This document shows positions 63,581 through 64,000 of a stretch of 64,000 nucleotides of DNA, in pieces. The position numbers were made by a program, and so were the translations under genes. The notes beneath the pieces are model-generated. The model saw only the letters and a list, made by a program, of their open reading frames with translations, had not been told where the DNA came from and did not search any database. Source of the DNA: Sipunculus nudus (lineage: Eukaryota; Annelida; Sipuncula; Golfingiida; Sipunculidae); contig CM049310.1 in NCBI GenBank assembly GCA_026874595.1, positions 86,277,056-86,341,055 on the forward strand, written 5' to 3'. Position 1 is the first letter of the stretch. The number at the start of each line of letters is the position of its first letter.

Positions 63581-64000
63581 TAGGAGGTCTAGAGACTGTT
63601 TAACAGGAATCAATATATAACTGGAGTTTTCTTTGTGTGCAGCCAGTATATTAAATGTGGAGTAAATGCTGCTCTTGATAGACGAAACCGGTGTCACCGG
63701 AGGACTATGACTTACTTATGATTAAGTTATGACATGGTATGTTTAGGTAGGGAGTAGGGCTAGATGATTGTTTAGTTAATTTATCGTATATGAGTAATGA
63801 GTATCATGTTTAGATATTAGTGTTGGAACATTAGTTTGTGACAGGCCGTGTTTCGTTAAATGTCAATTTCAAAGCAGTTTAGTAGTCAGTAGGCACACCT
63901 ATCTCCTTTTGAGGTTACTTTCAAAGCAGCTTAACCCAATGAGAGACTACTTTGTGTAACGGTCTCTTAGAAACTACCGTCTGGTATTGACGTCAAAGCA
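63581..64000. other. Unassigned sequence at the right edge
   Basis: No feature recognised. Confidence 0.4.

Overview
The window looks like nuclear DNA of an invertebrate animal, most likely a mollusc or another lophotrochozoan. It is AT-rich, genes are split into short exons with GT-AG introns, (TA)n and (CT)n microsatellites are everywhere, and there is a truncated LINE and tandem repeats that end in a 'gacggacggatgacggac' type sequence which I associate with molluscan repeats. The taxon is an inference. There is no rRNA, tRNA, CRISPR or bacterial-style operon that I can support.

The gene content is a cluster of seven immunoglobulin-superfamily (IgSF) membrane-protein genes that I assembled exon by exon from splice sites, phases and paralogue comparison. 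Five are on the + strand and encode short proteins with one V-like Ig domain: A (935-4805), B (11335-13208), C (21530-24395), D (33256-34968) and E (45372-47803). A, C, D and E have a transmembrane (TM) exon and a very short tail; B ends in a hydrophobic C-terminus and looks GPI-anchored. Two are on the - strand, F (20377-15890) and G (43660-37793). They encode about 577 and 559 residue receptors with four Ig domains, one TM segment and a tyrosine-rich tail. Both tails carry YxxL-x7-YxxL, which fits the ITAM consensus.

The layout is modular: single-Ig gene (+), four-Ig gene (-), single-Ig gene (+), with the last two head to head. This appears as B-F-C and again as D-G-E. Genes A and E are each followed by a related minisatellite (about 4910-7862 and 47801-49576) and by a related non-repetitive flank, so A plus its array and E plus its array are copies of one ancestral segment. 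The second module shows decay or rapid change: E has an in-frame TAG in its Ig domain and no ATG on its signal-like exon, D has GTG where an ATG is expected, and G has lost a canonical Cys in Ig2. C uses a GC-AG intron.

Right of the cluster are a 5'-truncated LINE (about 50090-52195), a 20-bp/40-bp higher-order tandem repeat (56401-56640), a roughly 320-bp tandem repeat (about 57735-59310) and a GC-rich 20-bp repeat (63421-63580). I see no convincing host genes in 24.4-32.9 kb or 52.2-64 kb.

Functional reading (inference): a tandemly duplicating immune or self-recognition receptor cluster, pairing short surface Ig proteins that lack signalling motifs with longer ITAM-bearing receptors. The arrangement resembles paired-receptor or histocompatibility complexes, but no ligand or function can be read from the DNA.
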